26,971 nt of DNA, taken from positions 1 to 26,971 of the forward strand of contig CBDURG010000010.1 of assembly GCA_965369805.1 (NCBI GenBank). The letters are read 5' to 3'. This DNA comes from JAGLRQ01 sp965369805. Lineage in GTDB: Bacteria > Auribacterota > UBA6266. This document shows, in pieces, positions 16,375-24,285 of the stretch (positions within the stretch are counted from its first letter, which is position 1; each line of letters opens with the position of its first letter). Made by a program: the position numbers and the translations under genes. The notes below the pieces were generated by a model. It worked only from the letters and a program-made list of their open reading frames with translations. It was not told where the DNA came from and did not search any database.

Positions 16375-17280
16375 CTAAATTTGTAAAATCTTTATAATAA
16401 TATCTCTAGCGGTTATAGAACCCAGCAATTTACCACTATCCACGACAAATACTCTTTCAGTTTTTTTCGCCGCGAGAATAAAAGCTGCTTCGACAATAGA
16501 TGAATCAGGCGCTACGGCATGGGATTTTTCACTAAAAACATTTTCCACTTTAATCACATCTTCTTTTTTGAAAAATTCCTCAAACGGTTCAAAATCTTTT
16601 AAAAAAGAAAGGTTGCTCAGTAAATTCATGTATTTTGGCAGGCCTATTCCAACAATGTCCGATTCATGGATTTCACCCAGAAGGTTATTATCACTATCAA
16701 CTACCGGCACACACATCACATTGTGTTTAAAAAACACTATTACCGCCTCTTTAATTGTCATATCAGGCGACAGTGTTATAGATGGAGGCTCCATAATATC
16801 CGAATTGGTAAGAGCTTCTTTTAATTTTATATCTGTCTTTTCTATCATCTCTATCATTCCGGCAGCCGTGGAAACCGACAGGATATCTTTCTTAACTTTG
16901 TCATTGTTCATCAATTTCGCGATTGATGAGAGAGCCTGGAGCATTATTTTGTTTTTTGTTTTTTCGGATAAAACCATAAAAATAAGATTCGCTTTTTCCC
17001 CGGTTTCCTCCACATAATTAACACCTTCCGCGGATCTGCCAATTAAAACATAAAAATCCTTAAGCCCTTTAATCCTTGCATGCGGTATGGCAACTCCTTT
17101 CCCGATATAGGTAGTAGCTACCGCTTCCCGCTCCATTACCATCTCAAACATTTTCTCAATATTAGCGTCATAACCTAAATCCTTAAGCGGCAAAATAAGT
17201 TCCCTAAGAGCATCCTTTCTAGTCTTTGATTTTAAATCAATATTAATCAGTTTTTTGTTGATAATGCTTGAAAACAGCAT
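16375..17280 (-). CDS. PTS EIIA domain fused to two CBS domains
   Basis: A 301-residue fusion. Residues 1-150 form an EIIA_2 domain with the phosphoryl-accepting H67 in GKGVAIPHARI and the preceding REAVATTYIG. CBS domain 1 covers about residues 162-215 (IMEPPSITLSPDMTIKEA, ending GEIHESDIV), and CBS domain 2 about 245-300 (ending GSITARDIIIKIL). CBS pairs usually bind adenine nucleotides, so the protein may join phosphorylation state and energy charge. AAAAGGAG lies six bases upstream of the ATG, one of the better ribosome sites in the window. The following permease gene is 19 bases away and the partner EIIA follows that. Its job is probably to regulate the permease (inference). Confidence 0.9.
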   Translation of the reverse strand: MLFSSIINKKLINIDLKSKTRKDALRELILPLKDLGYDANIEKMFEMVMEREAVATTYIGKGVAIPHARIKGLKDFYVLIGRSAEGVNYVEETGEKANLIFMVLSEKTKNKIMLQALSSIAKLMNNDKVKKDILSVSTAAGMIEMIEKTDIKLKEALTNSDIMEPPSITLSPDMTIKEAVIVFFKHNVMCVPVVDSDNNLLGEIHESDIVGIGLPKYMNLLSNLSFLKDFEPFEEFFKKEDVIKVENVFSEKSHAVAPDSSIVEAAFILAAKKTERVFVVDSGKLLGSITARDIIIKILQI

Positions 17281-17319
17281 GTCTAACTCCTTTTATTATT
17301 CCCCGCAAAAAAGGAATCT

Positions 17320-18627
17320 TCAAATCCGCTTGTTAACATTTTTAATTATCTTTTCCGCTATCCCTGAAACCGCGCCGCAATTCGCGATTACAAGATTTTT
17401 TGCCCTGCGGCCAAGTTCCCGGCTTGCCTTTTTATCCATGACAAGCCTTATGATCTCCTCTTCAAGCTCCATCTCATTATTTACCATTAAACAGGCACCA
17501 GCATCTACAAACTGTTTAACAATATCCCTGAAATTTTCCATATGGGGCCCAAAAATAATAGCTTTACCCGCTGCCGCGGGCTCAAGTATATTCTGTCCTC
17601 CTTTTGAATACATGCTTTTCCCCACAAAAACCACAGAACCAAAATTATATATTTTTTTTAATTCGCCAATAGTATCTAAAACTATAATCTCATTTTCCCT
17701 TCTTCCCTGTGTATTAAACCCTTTTATACGCTTCCTGGTTGAAAAAGGAAACCCGGACTTTTTTACCATGTTTATAACCGCACTAAATCTTTCCGGATGC
17801 CTGGGTGCAATTATCAATTTTGCGCCCGGACAACGCGGCCTTAATCTTTTAAATATACCAAGGAGAAGTTCTTCCTCCCTCTTATGTGTGCTTCCGCCTA
17901 TTATAACAGTATTTGTGTTTTCAATCCCCATTTCTGAAGCAATTTTCATAAGTTCAGCCGTATCGGGCTCATCAGTCATCGCGCTTTCAAACTTTAGACT
18001 GCCCGCGTATGAAACTTTTTCCCGGGGAGCACCCATCTGCTCCATCTTTTCAGCGTCAGGCTCTGTCTGCATAAGAAGAGCAGAAACGTATTTAAAAACA
18101 ATTTTGAGCACTGCCCTTATTTTCATATAACCTTTAAAAGAGCGATCGGAAACCCTGCCGTTAACAAGGAAAACGGGTATATTTTTCTTTCCAAGTCCGC
18201 ATATAAAATTAGGCCATAACTCTGTTTCAAGCATAACAAAAAACGCCGGGTTTATAAAATCAATTACTCTGTTTGTTACCCATGGAAAATCAAGAGGGTA
18301 ATATATAACAATATCATCTTTCCCCGCATACTTTCCGGCAACAGCATTACCGGTATTAGTGGTGGTACTGATAATAAATTTAAATTTGGGATATTTTGAT
18401 TTTAACAGTGCTATAAGCGGCTGAGCTGCTATTATTTCTCCGACCGAGACACCATGAATCCAGATGTTTTCACTACCCTTTAGTTTTTCAGCTACCCCTG
18501 AGGGATATAATCCTAATCTTTGGAAAAGGCCGGCCCGGTACTTCTTAAGAGAAATCATCTTAAAAAGAAATACGGGCAGCATAAAAAGAAACCCGATATG
18601 AAAAAAAATATTATAGACGATCAGCAT
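17320..18627 (-). CDS. waaA: Kdo transferase (3-deoxy-D-manno-octulosonic acid transferase)
   Basis: A 435-residue GT30 enzyme that adds Kdo from CMP-Kdo to lipid IVA. It has an N-terminal membrane anchor (about residues 3-22) and WIHGVSVGE with the catalytic glutamate at E64. LETELWPN, VNGRVSDRSF, APRHPERF and the conserved donor-site block GGQNILEPAAAGKAIIFGPHMENF (described by key residues GGQN, EP and GPHMENF) complete the family pattern. Length is normal. The gene has no visible Shine-Dalgarno and its leader is a tract of six heptad repeats. It follows the epimerase gene by 143 bases and precedes the EIIA-CBS gene by 39. Confidence 0.95.
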   Translation of the reverse strand: MLIVYNIFFHIGFLFMLPVFLFKMISLKKYRAGLFQRLGLYPSGVAEKLKGSENIWIHGVSVGEIIAAQPLIALLKSKYPKFKFIISTTTNTGNAVAGKYAGKDDIVIYYPLDFPWVTNRVIDFINPAFFVMLETELWPNFICGLGKKNIPVFLVNGRVSDRSFKGYMKIRAVLKIVFKYVSALLMQTEPDAEKMEQMGAPREKVSYAGSLKFESAMTDEPDTAELMKIASEMGIENTNTVIIGGSTHKREEELLLGIFKRLRPRCPGAKLIIAPRHPERFSAVINMVKKSGFPFSTRKRIKGFNTQGRRENEIIVLDTIGELKKIYNFGSVVFVGKSMYSKGGQNILEPAAAGKAIIFGPHMENFRDIVKQFVDAGACLMVNNEMELEEEIIRLVMDKKASRELGRRAKNLVIANCGAVSGIAEKIIKNVNKRI

Positions 18628-18638
18628 GATTTAAAAGC

Positions 18639-18680
18639 CGTATGTAGTATTTCGTATATAGTATGTAGTATCTCGTAAAG
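18639..18680. repeat. Heptad repeat tract in the waaA leader
   Basis: Six consecutive seven-base units of the [AC]GTATNT family: CGTATGT, AGTATTT, CGTATAT, AGTATGT, AGTATCT, CGTAAAG. This is the longest such tract in the window and lies 12 bases upstream of the waaA start. Confidence 0.9.
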
Positions 18681-18724
18681 AATTACCTTTAAAAAAATCC
18701 GCATATAAAAAATATAGTTTTTTG

Positions 18725-18750
18725 TCTGCGAAAATTTGCGTCCTGTTTTT
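18725..18750. repeat. Period-10 TCTGCG-type repeat after the epimerase gene
   Basis: TCTGCG and TTTGCG ten bases apart, then TCCTGTTTTT. The last 14 bases equal those at 6419-6432. Here as there, it lies just beyond a minus-strand stop codon and is followed by a heptad tract in the next leader. Confidence 0.65.
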
Positions 18751-18770
18751 CCCTTTATCCTTTTCCCTTA

Positions 18771-19745
18771 CTATTCAAAATCCTTATTCTTCTTGAAATA
18801 TTCAATGATTAGATCAAGCGTTTTTCCAAGGCTGTATTCCGGTTTATATCCAATATGTTTTTCCAGTTTTGATATATCCGGCACGCGTCTCAGCATATCC
18901 TCAAATCCTGTTTCATAGGCTTCATCATATGGTATATAAACTATTTCAGATTTGCTTGAAGTCTTTTCTTTTATCATCCTGGCAAGTTCAGTTATAGTCA
19001 CCTGCTCTTTTGTCCCTATATTAAAAACCTGGCCTATCGACGGTTCAAGTTCGGACAACCTTATCAGGGCTTTTACAACATCTGTGACATACGTAAAACA
19101 CCTTGTTTGACTGCCGTCACCAAATACTGTAATTGGCTTTCCTTCAAGAGCCTGCCTGACAAAATTTGGGATAACCATGCCATACATCCCCGTTTGACGC
19201 GGCCCCACGGTATTAAACAGGCGGGTAATTATAACAGGAAGGCCTTTTTCTTTGAGGTAAGCCAGGGCCAGAAATTCATCAATGGCTTTTGAACAGGCAT
19301 AACTCCACCTGCTCTTTGTAGTACTCCCCATAATAGAATCATCATTCTCATTAAAAACATCTTTTGTACTTTTTCCATAAACCTCTGAGGTTGACGCTAT
19401 TAATACAATCTTTTTTTCTTTTTCCGCCGCTTTCAAAACTGTCTCCGTACCATGGACATTAGTCTCAATAGTTTCAACAGGGCTGTCAATTATTTTCCTT
19501 ACCCCCACAGCAGCCGCAAGATGAAAAATCACATCACACTTATATGTGAGATCACCTACAACCGACCCATTCATAACCGTATCTATAACACAGTGAAATT
19601 TCTTGTTCTCCTTTAAATGTTCAATATTTTTAAGAGAACCTGTTGAAAGATTATCAATCACAAAAACCTCATGCCCCCCCTCCAGTAATATTTCCGCAAG
19701 ATGAGACCCCACAAACCCCGCGCCGCCTGTTATTAAGTATTTCAT
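18771..19745 (-). CDS. NAD-dependent sugar-nucleotide epimerase/dehydratase
   Basis: A 324-residue extended short-chain dehydrogenase. The NAD-binding GGAGFVG is at residues 7-13, with acidic D31 after strand 2. The active site has S120-E121 in ASTSEVYG and the YxxxK pair Y149/K153. GDGSQTRCFTYVTDV near residue 205 and RLFNTVGPRQ are shared with UDP-glucuronate decarboxylases, UDP-glucose 4-epimerases and related dehydratases, so the exact reaction is open. It probably makes a nucleotide sugar for the glycan genes downstream. The ATG has GAGAG about ten bases upstream. A 23-codon ORF ends 16 bases upstream. Confidence 0.9.
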   Translation of the reverse strand: MKYLITGGAGFVGSHLAEILLEGGHEVFVIDNLSTGSLKNIEHLKENKKFHCVIDTVMNGSVVGDLTYKCDVIFHLAAAVGVRKIIDSPVETIETNVHGTETVLKAAEKEKKIVLIASTSEVYGKSTKDVFNENDDSIMGSTTKSRWSYACSKAIDEFLALAYLKEKGLPVIITRLFNTVGPRQTGMYGMVIPNFVRQALEGKPITVFGDGSQTRCFTYVTDVVKALIRLSELEPSIGQVFNIGTKEQVTITELARMIKEKTSSKSEIVYIPYDEAYETGFEDMLRRVPDISKLEKHIGYKPEYSLGKTLDLIIEYFKKNKDFE

Positions 19746-19761
19746 ACTTCCACTCTCTCTT

Positions 19762-19833
19762 TTATAAGGTTAATATATCAAAAACTAACGGATGGGAAAC
19801 AGAATAAATTGTTTCCAAGACTTCTTTGAACAT
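19762..19833 (-). CDS. Possible 23-residue small protein or leader peptide
   Basis: A short ORF (MFKEVLETIYSVSHPLVFDI, then LTL) in the 109-base gap between the secreted unknown protein and the epimerase gene. AAGGAGG lies exactly seven bases before its ATG, the best ribosome site in the window, while many longer genes here have none. I recognise no family. It could be a small protein, a coupling leader for the epimerase 16 bases downstream, or the remnant of a larger gene. Only the ribosome site and spacing support it. Confidence 0.45.
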   Translation of the reverse strand: MFKEVLETIYSVSHPLVFDILTL

Positions 19834-19840
19834 TTTTACT

Positions 19841-19847
19841 CCTCCTT
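19841..19847 (-). promoter_or_regulatory. Strong Shine-Dalgarno before the 23-codon ORF
   Basis: AAGGAGG on the minus strand, seven bases before the ATG at 19833. It matches the anti-Shine-Dalgarno core in full. Confidence 0.75.
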
Positions 19848-19854
19848 GTAAATA

Positions 19855-21540
19855 TTATATCGCCGGCGTAAGACAGCCTTCAACCCTGAATATTTCCTCC
19901 CCAATTAAAGATTTAAGCTTCTTCTTGTCTTCAGCCATAAAATATCTATTTCTTAAATAAAAAATATACATATTCCCTTCTTTGCTCAAAATGGAGTTTT
20001 TCTCTTTAATGACAGAAGGCGTCAGGTTTAAAACCCAGTCTCTTATAAAGGTTTCTTCAAAAAGAAACTTTTTCTCGGGATAAAGAGCTTGATAAAAATC
20101 TAAAAAATATAATTCCTTCAAAAACTGCCACATCTGCGTTGAAAGATAAAAATCTTTAAAATCCCGCATATAATCTTCCATCAGTTTTATAGATATATTG
20201 AAGTTTCTATTTTTTATCTGCCTAAAAACCTCTTTAAACCTGTCAAACTCTTCTGAATTGTTTTTTTTAAACCTTAATTTTGCCCTTGGGTTCCCGACGT
20301 AAATTTGCTTCCATGGAATCCTGAACCTGCCGGGCAAAAACTGTTTTGCCTGGAATGCCTCTCCAAAAGTTTTGCCGGCAAGAAGGCCTTTCGCCGCATT
20401 AAACGGCTTCTGAAAAGACTGAGCATAAGGCTCCTTAATAGCTCCAACGTAATAATACGCGCCATTCCGGAGCCAGCGTCCACAGATCGTATCAGGGTCA
20501 TCCGGATTCCTGGCAGAATTGCTATGCGCAAAATACACACAACATGGAGCGCATGATGGAATATCCAACGCATTCCCGCTGCCGCCCCAGTCTCTGGGGC
20601 CTCCGCTTGTATTAATCCAGATAAAGGAGGCCTCCAGATTTCTTTTAAAAAATTTACGCCAATAACTAATATTTGCTTCAGGTAGAGAAATATTTAAAGT
20701 CGGGACTTCATCGAAAAACTGCCATGCGGCATATCCCGTCTGAAATCCCCATGCAATATCCCATGTATCAAAAAAAAGTGCTCTGTCCGTCTCAAGAAAT
20801 AAAGAGCACATTGCCTGATAAACCGCGGCCCCTTCTTCAACTTCCATCAATCTTCCGACATAGGCATAGGTATCATCGCTTGTTAATGTTTCCCGCACAA
20901 GAGCATCATCAACACTCATTCCGGTCTTATAAACAAAAGGCATACCTTGCGCGATTGTAATGTACTCTACTCCACTGTTTCCTTTATAAGAATATCCTTT
21001 GTCCTTCATAAAACTAAGAACCGCGTTTCTGATATCATTCATATCTTTACTGGTTATAGCGTCTGTCAGAGAAAACCCCGATTCATAGAAAAAAACGTCC
21101 TGATTGTAATAAGCGGCTAATGCCACTCCCGCAAAAATTTCTTTAGAACCCTCTTTCATAACAACAATCCCATCCGGAATGGAATCAAGGCTTATAAGTT
21201 TTGAAAAGTTTTTAAATCCTTCTCCCAGAGGGATACCTTCAATCCCCTTATCTGAAAAAGATGCCGCCAGTGACCTGAATATGCTATCTACGGTTATACC
21301 GCCAATTTTTTTGCTCTCAACTCTTTTTACCAAATCCGGAGCATAAGCCCTGACAAATTTTTTATAGTACTGTGTCTCATCCATAAACACAGGAAATCTG
21401 TTTTGGGCAGACCACTCGCCAATATAATAAAGGAAGGTTTCTTCATCAGGCACTATATAAACAATTTTTTCCGCGTATAAAACAGAGTTAAGGGAACAGG
21501 ACAACACAAAAAATATAAGAATTATACCCAGTTTATTCAT
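19855..21540 (-). CDS. Secreted protein of unknown function, possibly caspase/C25-like fold
   Basis: A 561-residue protein that I cannot assign firmly. It starts with a signal peptide: a hydrophobic core at residues 5-20, a possible lipobox-like LSC at 13-15, or signal peptidase I cleavage after LYA23. Alternating strands and helices follow. A VGRLMEVEEGAAVYQ block (228-242) precedes a LFFDTWD strand, and FIWINTSGG (307-314) is followed by CAPCCVYFAHSNSA (330-343), then GRWLRNGAYYYVGAIKEPY and GKTFGEAF. This order faintly resembles gingipain-like C25 peptidases, but the expected GHG histidine is replaced by SGG, so an inactive or different enzyme is more likely. The last 130 residues are charged and helical. 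It is divergent from the tRNA and heads the minus-strand run into the epimerase. No clear Shine-Dalgarno. Confidence 0.85.
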   Translation of the reverse strand: MNKLGIILIFFVLSCSLNSVLYAEKIVYIVPDEETFLYYIGEWSAQNRFPVFMDETQYYKKFVRAYAPDLVKRVESKKIGGITVDSIFRSLAASFSDKGIEGIPLGEGFKNFSKLISLDSIPDGIVVMKEGSKEIFAGVALAAYYNQDVFFYESGFSLTDAITSKDMNDIRNAVLSFMKDKGYSYKGNSGVEYITIAQGMPFVYKTGMSVDDALVRETLTSDDTYAYVGRLMEVEEGAAVYQAMCSLFLETDRALFFDTWDIAWGFQTGYAAWQFFDEVPTLNISLPEANISYWRKFFKRNLEASFIWINTSGGPRDWGGSGNALDIPSCAPCCVYFAHSNSARNPDDPDTICGRWLRNGAYYYVGAIKEPYAQSFQKPFNAAKGLLAGKTFGEAFQAKQFLPGRFRIPWKQIYVGNPRAKLRFKKNNSEEFDRFKEVFRQIKNRNFNISIKLMEDYMRDFKDFYLSTQMWQFLKELYFLDFYQALYPEKKFLFEETFIRDWVLNLTPSVIKEKNSILSKEGNMYIFYLRNRYFMAEDKKKLKSLIGEEIFRVEGCLTPAI

Positions 21541-21632
21541 AACAGGGAAAATGATACCTCATGAAGTAAAAAAAAGAAAGCAAATAACAGCCTTGTATAA
21601 CACATTAACCAGGAAAAACATCTATTAATTCC

Positions 21633-21661
21633 TTGTATTAGGCTCTTAATTATATTATTTT
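21633..21661 (+). promoter_or_regulatory. Candidate promoter for tRNA-Ala
   Basis: TTGTAT (21633-21638) and TATTTT (21656-21661) with a 17-base spacer, 34 bases before the tRNA. Both boxes match the sigma-70 consensus only partly and the region is A+T-rich, so this is weak. Confidence 0.3.
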
Positions 21662-21695
21662 ATTGAGTCAGGAAGCCCTGTCTTTATCGGGTTAT

Positions 21696-21771
21696 GGGGC
21701 CGTAGCTCAGTTGGCAGAGCGGATGGTTCGCAATCATCAGGTCGTGGGTTCGACTCCCATCGGCTCCACCA
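21696..21771 (+). tRNA. tRNA-Ala (anticodon CGC)
   Basis: A complete 76-base cloverleaf with encoded CCA. The acceptor GGGGCCG pairs with CGGCTCC, including the G3-U70 wobble that is the alanine identity element. The D arm is GCTC/GAGC. The anticodon stem GATGG/TCATC closes the loop TTCGCAA, giving anticodon CGC, which reads GCG codons. The T arm is GTGGG/CCCAT around TTCGACT. The CCA end runs directly into a set of palindromes. Confidence 0.97.
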
Positions 21772-21890
21772 TCCGCCTTCGCTTGGAATCGAGTCTTTCA
21801 CCCCAGAAGCTATGGCGGACAGGTCCCAAGAAGACTAAAGGCGGATGTCCTCCGAAGCTTCTATAATAAGAATCTCAAAACAAGCGAAGG
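21770..21890. repeat. Compound palindromic repeat abutting the tRNA 3' end
   Basis: Three nested or interleaved perfect inverted repeats: CATCCGCCTT (21770-21779) with AAGGCGGATG (21838-21847); CCTTCGCTTG (21776-21785) with CAAGCGAAGG (21881-21890); and AGAAGCT (21805-21811) with AGCTTCT (21856-21862). GGCGGA also recurs as a direct repeat at 21814. The first arm shares its first two bases with the tRNA CCA end. I see no gene in it. Confidence 0.75.
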
Positions 21891-21920
21891 GGGACAAAAA
21901 AAGGGTCAAGAAAAAAGAGG

Positions 21921-22817
21921 ATGAGCAGACATATACTCGCAATCGACATAGGGACTAATTCAACAAGGTATTCCCTTTATTTAAAAAAGGGATATAAGCT
22001 TGTTGAATCCGGGGCCACAATAACACGCCTTGGTGAAAATATCCGCAGGACAAAAAAAATTAACCCCAAAAACCTCAAACTAACGCTTGATTGTCTGAAA
22101 AAATATATAAATAAAAATTCATGGGCCAGGCCTGAAATAAAAGCCATAGGCACAAAGGCATTAAGAACAGCGGCCGACAGCAGAAATTTTATCAAAGCGG
22201 GCGAAAATATTTTAAAAACAAGGATAAAAACCGTGTCCGGCAAAGAAGAAGCCCTTCTGGGTTTCTCCGGTGCGAAAAAAGCACTTGGATTAAAAAAAAT
22301 GTTCTTCATTGATGTGGGCGGCGGCAGTACAGAAATCGGAATATCTATCCATAACCTTGCGAGCATAAATATCGGCTGTGTAACAATAAAAGAAAGGTTT
22401 CTAAATTCTTACCCTTATAAACCTGAAGACCTGAAGAAGGCTTCTACCTTTATAAATTCAACTCTAAAAAAGGCTAACTTTGGCAGCAGCCAGGCGAAGA
22501 CACCATTGGAATGCGGCACAATCGGAGGCACATGCACAACTCTCGCGGCTATTGACATAGGGGAAAAAACTTACAACAGAGAAAAAATTCAGGGTTACAG
22601 ACTTACCGTAAAACAGATAAAAAATATCTTCAATAAAATATCCGGGCTCAAACTGTCAGAAGTGAAAAAATTAAACGGCCTTGAACCAAAACGGGCGGAT
22701 GTTATTGGAGCGGGCACCTTAATTCTTCTTTGTATCCTTGAGCATTTCGGGATAGAAAAGATTACTGTAAGCGATGAGGGAATTCTTCTTGGACTAGCTC
22801 TATCCTTAAGAAGATAA
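21921..22817 (+). CDS. Ppx/GppA-family phosphatase
   Basis: A 298-residue member of the exopolyphosphatase/guanosine pentaphosphate phosphatase family (ASKHA fold). Phosphate-binding loop 1 is at residues 9-16 (DIGTNSTR), the catalytic glutamate region at SGKEEA (106-111), and loop 2 at residues 131-139 (DVGGGSTEI). It is the short, single-module form without the C-terminal HD domain. It hydrolyses polyphosphate or pppGpp; which one cannot be told. The start ATG directly follows AGAGG. It is the only protein gene on the plus strand, and ends facing folC. Confidence 0.93.
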   Translation: MSRHILAIDIGTNSTRYSLYLKKGYKLVESGATITRLGENIRRTKKINPKNLKLTLDCLKKYINKNSWARPEIKAIGTKALRTAADSRNFIKAGENILKTRIKTVSGKEEALLGFSGAKKALGLKKMFFIDVGGGSTEIGISIHNLASINIGCVTIKERFLNSYPYKPEDLKKASTFINSTLKKANFGSSQAKTPLECGTIGGTCTTLAAIDIGEKTYNREKIQGYRLTVKQIKNIFNKISGLKLSEVKKLNGLEPKRADVIGAGTLILLCILEHFGIEKITVSDEGILLGLALSLRR

Positions 22818-22827
22818 AAAAGATTAA

Positions 22828-22960
22828 ACCACGAAGGACACGAAGAGCACGAAGAAAAACAAAAAGGTTTTTAGTAATGTTAAAGCAGGAGGATTAAAAT
22901 TTTTATAAAATATTATTATGTTTTTTAATAATTCTTCGTGTCCTTTGTGTTCTTCGTGGT
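22828..22960. repeat. Long imperfect inverted repeat between convergent ppx and folC
   Basis: Arms of 29 bases (22828-22856 and 22932-22960) match at 25 positions. Three of the four differences would be G-U pairs in plus-strand RNA. Each arm is built of CACGAAG units nine bases apart. In the minus-strand direction the left arm is followed by a T-run, so it may act as a terminator for folC, but the 75-base loop is unusual for that. Confidence 0.8.
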
Positions 22961-22986
22961 GAAAAAATAAATGTAAATAGTTCTGT

Positions 22987-24255
22987 TCAGTCTCCTTCGC
23001 ATAATTCAAAGTACCTTCTTGCTTCCCCCGCAAGAAAGAGCGAGCCCACAACAGCAATATCCCCTGTTTCACCTGAAAGAAACTTCATAGCTCCTTTAAA
23101 AGATTCTTCTTTCTTAACAGGCAACTTTTTAAATCGCTTCTTAGCTTCTTCAGCAAGACAGGAAGGATCAAGTGCCCTGTCAGAAACAGGCGGAGGGACA
23201 CAGATTATTGATCTAATCCTTCTAAAAGGAAGATTCCTAAGCATCTTGCGATAATCCTTATCCTTAAGAATCCCTACAATAAAATTGAATTTCCTGCCGG
23301 GAGAAAAAAGTTTCATGTTCTCAGAAAAAGAAACTATACCATCCGGATTATGAGCGCAATCTATAATTATTGTTTTCTTCCCCTTCTTTATGATTTCAAA
23401 TCTTCCCGGCCAAAAGGAATTCTTAACTTCCTTAACGGCAGATATTGCGGGCAGAAAAATCTCATCTGCTGAAGCAATCGCAAGGGCCGCGTTCTCAACC
23501 TGTTTCTTGCCCAAAATTTTAATTTTTATATTGTTCCTCTTTTTTTTCGCTGATATATAATCAAAAGCAGTTCCATTAAGTGAACACTTTCTGATTTTTG
23601 AGGAGTAATCCCTGCCGAAAATAACCGGTTTTATTCCCTTCTGAGAACACACCGCTTTAACTCTCTTCAACGCGACACCTGAAATATTGCCAAGGACAAC
23701 CTTGCTTCCCTCCTTTATTATACCCGCCTTCTCACAAGCAATCTTAGATAAAGAGGTCCCCAGATGCTCGGTATGGTCTTTTGAAATATTGGTTATTACA
23801 GATACTTCGGAATTAAAGTAATTGGTAGCATCCAGGCGTCCGCCCAGGCCTGTTTCAAGAACGACAAATTGAGCTCTTTTCTTCTTGAAGTACAAAATTG
23901 CCATGGCGGTAACAATTTCAAAAAATGTCGAGTGACAACCTGCTTTTTTAACAGTTTCGTAAATATTTACCAGCTCTTTTCTGGTTATTATTTTCCTGCC
24001 CACCACAAATCTCTCTCTTAAGGAGCAGAGATGCGGAGAGGTAAAAAGCGCGGTTCTAAAACCGGACGCTTCAAGGATATCCGCAATGTAGTTCGCGGTA
24101 GATCCCTTACCATTGGTCCCCGCCACATGGATAAACCTTAAATGCCTGTGAGGATTACCCAAATTCTCCATTAACACGCGGATATTATGAAGACCCAGTT
24201 TTACACCAAATTTTCGGGATACGGAAAGTTCTTTAATTACGTTTAGATATGTCAT
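22987..24255 (-). CDS. folC: Folylpolyglutamate synthase / dihydrofolate synthase
   Basis: A 422-residue Mur-ligase-type enzyme that adds glutamate to folates and, in the bifunctional form, to dihydropteroate. The P-loop is HVAGTNGKGST (residues 43-53), followed by LFTSPHLCSLRERF, LETGLGGRLDATN, ISKDHTEHLG and EKAGIIKEGS. DCAHNPDG in the C-terminal half is also characteristic. Length is normal. It lies downstream of accD in the same order as in many bacteria, separated by 159 bases of hairpin-forming repeats. No clear Shine-Dalgarno precedes the ATG. Confidence 0.95.
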   Translation of the reverse strand: MTYLNVIKELSVSRKFGVKLGLHNIRVLMENLGNPHRHLRFIHVAGTNGKGSTANYIADILEASGFRTALFTSPHLCSLRERFVVGRKIITRKELVNIYETVKKAGCHSTFFEIVTAMAILYFKKKRAQFVVLETGLGGRLDATNYFNSEVSVITNISKDHTEHLGTSLSKIACEKAGIIKEGSKVVLGNISGVALKRVKAVCSQKGIKPVIFGRDYSSKIRKCSLNGTAFDYISAKKKRNNIKIKILGKKQVENAALAIASADEIFLPAISAVKEVKNSFWPGRFEIIKKGKKTIIIDCAHNPDGIVSFSENMKLFSPGRKFNFIVGILKDKDYRKMLRNLPFRRIRSIICVPPPVSDRALDPSCLAEEAKKRFKKLPVKKEESFKGAMKFLSGETGDIAVVGSLFLAGEARRYFELCEGD

Positions 24256-24285
24256 TTAACTTTAACCCGATCTTTGTGAGAGGTA

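Noticed and set aside
15232..16386. Long plus-strand ORFs opposite the permease gene
   Set aside because: They are antisense shadows of a clear multi-helix permease and have no ribosome sites or recognisable domains.
18639..18680. CRISPR array from tandem heptads
   Set aside because: Units are seven bases, directly abutting, with no spacers, and no cas genes are present.
21541..21632. Riboswitch or strong promoter upstream of the secreted protein gene
   Set aside because: The stretch is A+T-rich, but I could not find a convincing -35/-10 pair on the minus strand or any conserved RNA motif.
21663..21866. Plus-strand 67-codon ORF across the tRNA
   Set aside because: It reads straight through the tRNA-Ala cloverleaf and into palindromes; no protein-like features.
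22824..23072. Minus-strand ORF rich in HEEH peptides
   Set aside because: The peptide is simply the translation of the CACGAAG inverted repeat plus the end of folC in another frame.
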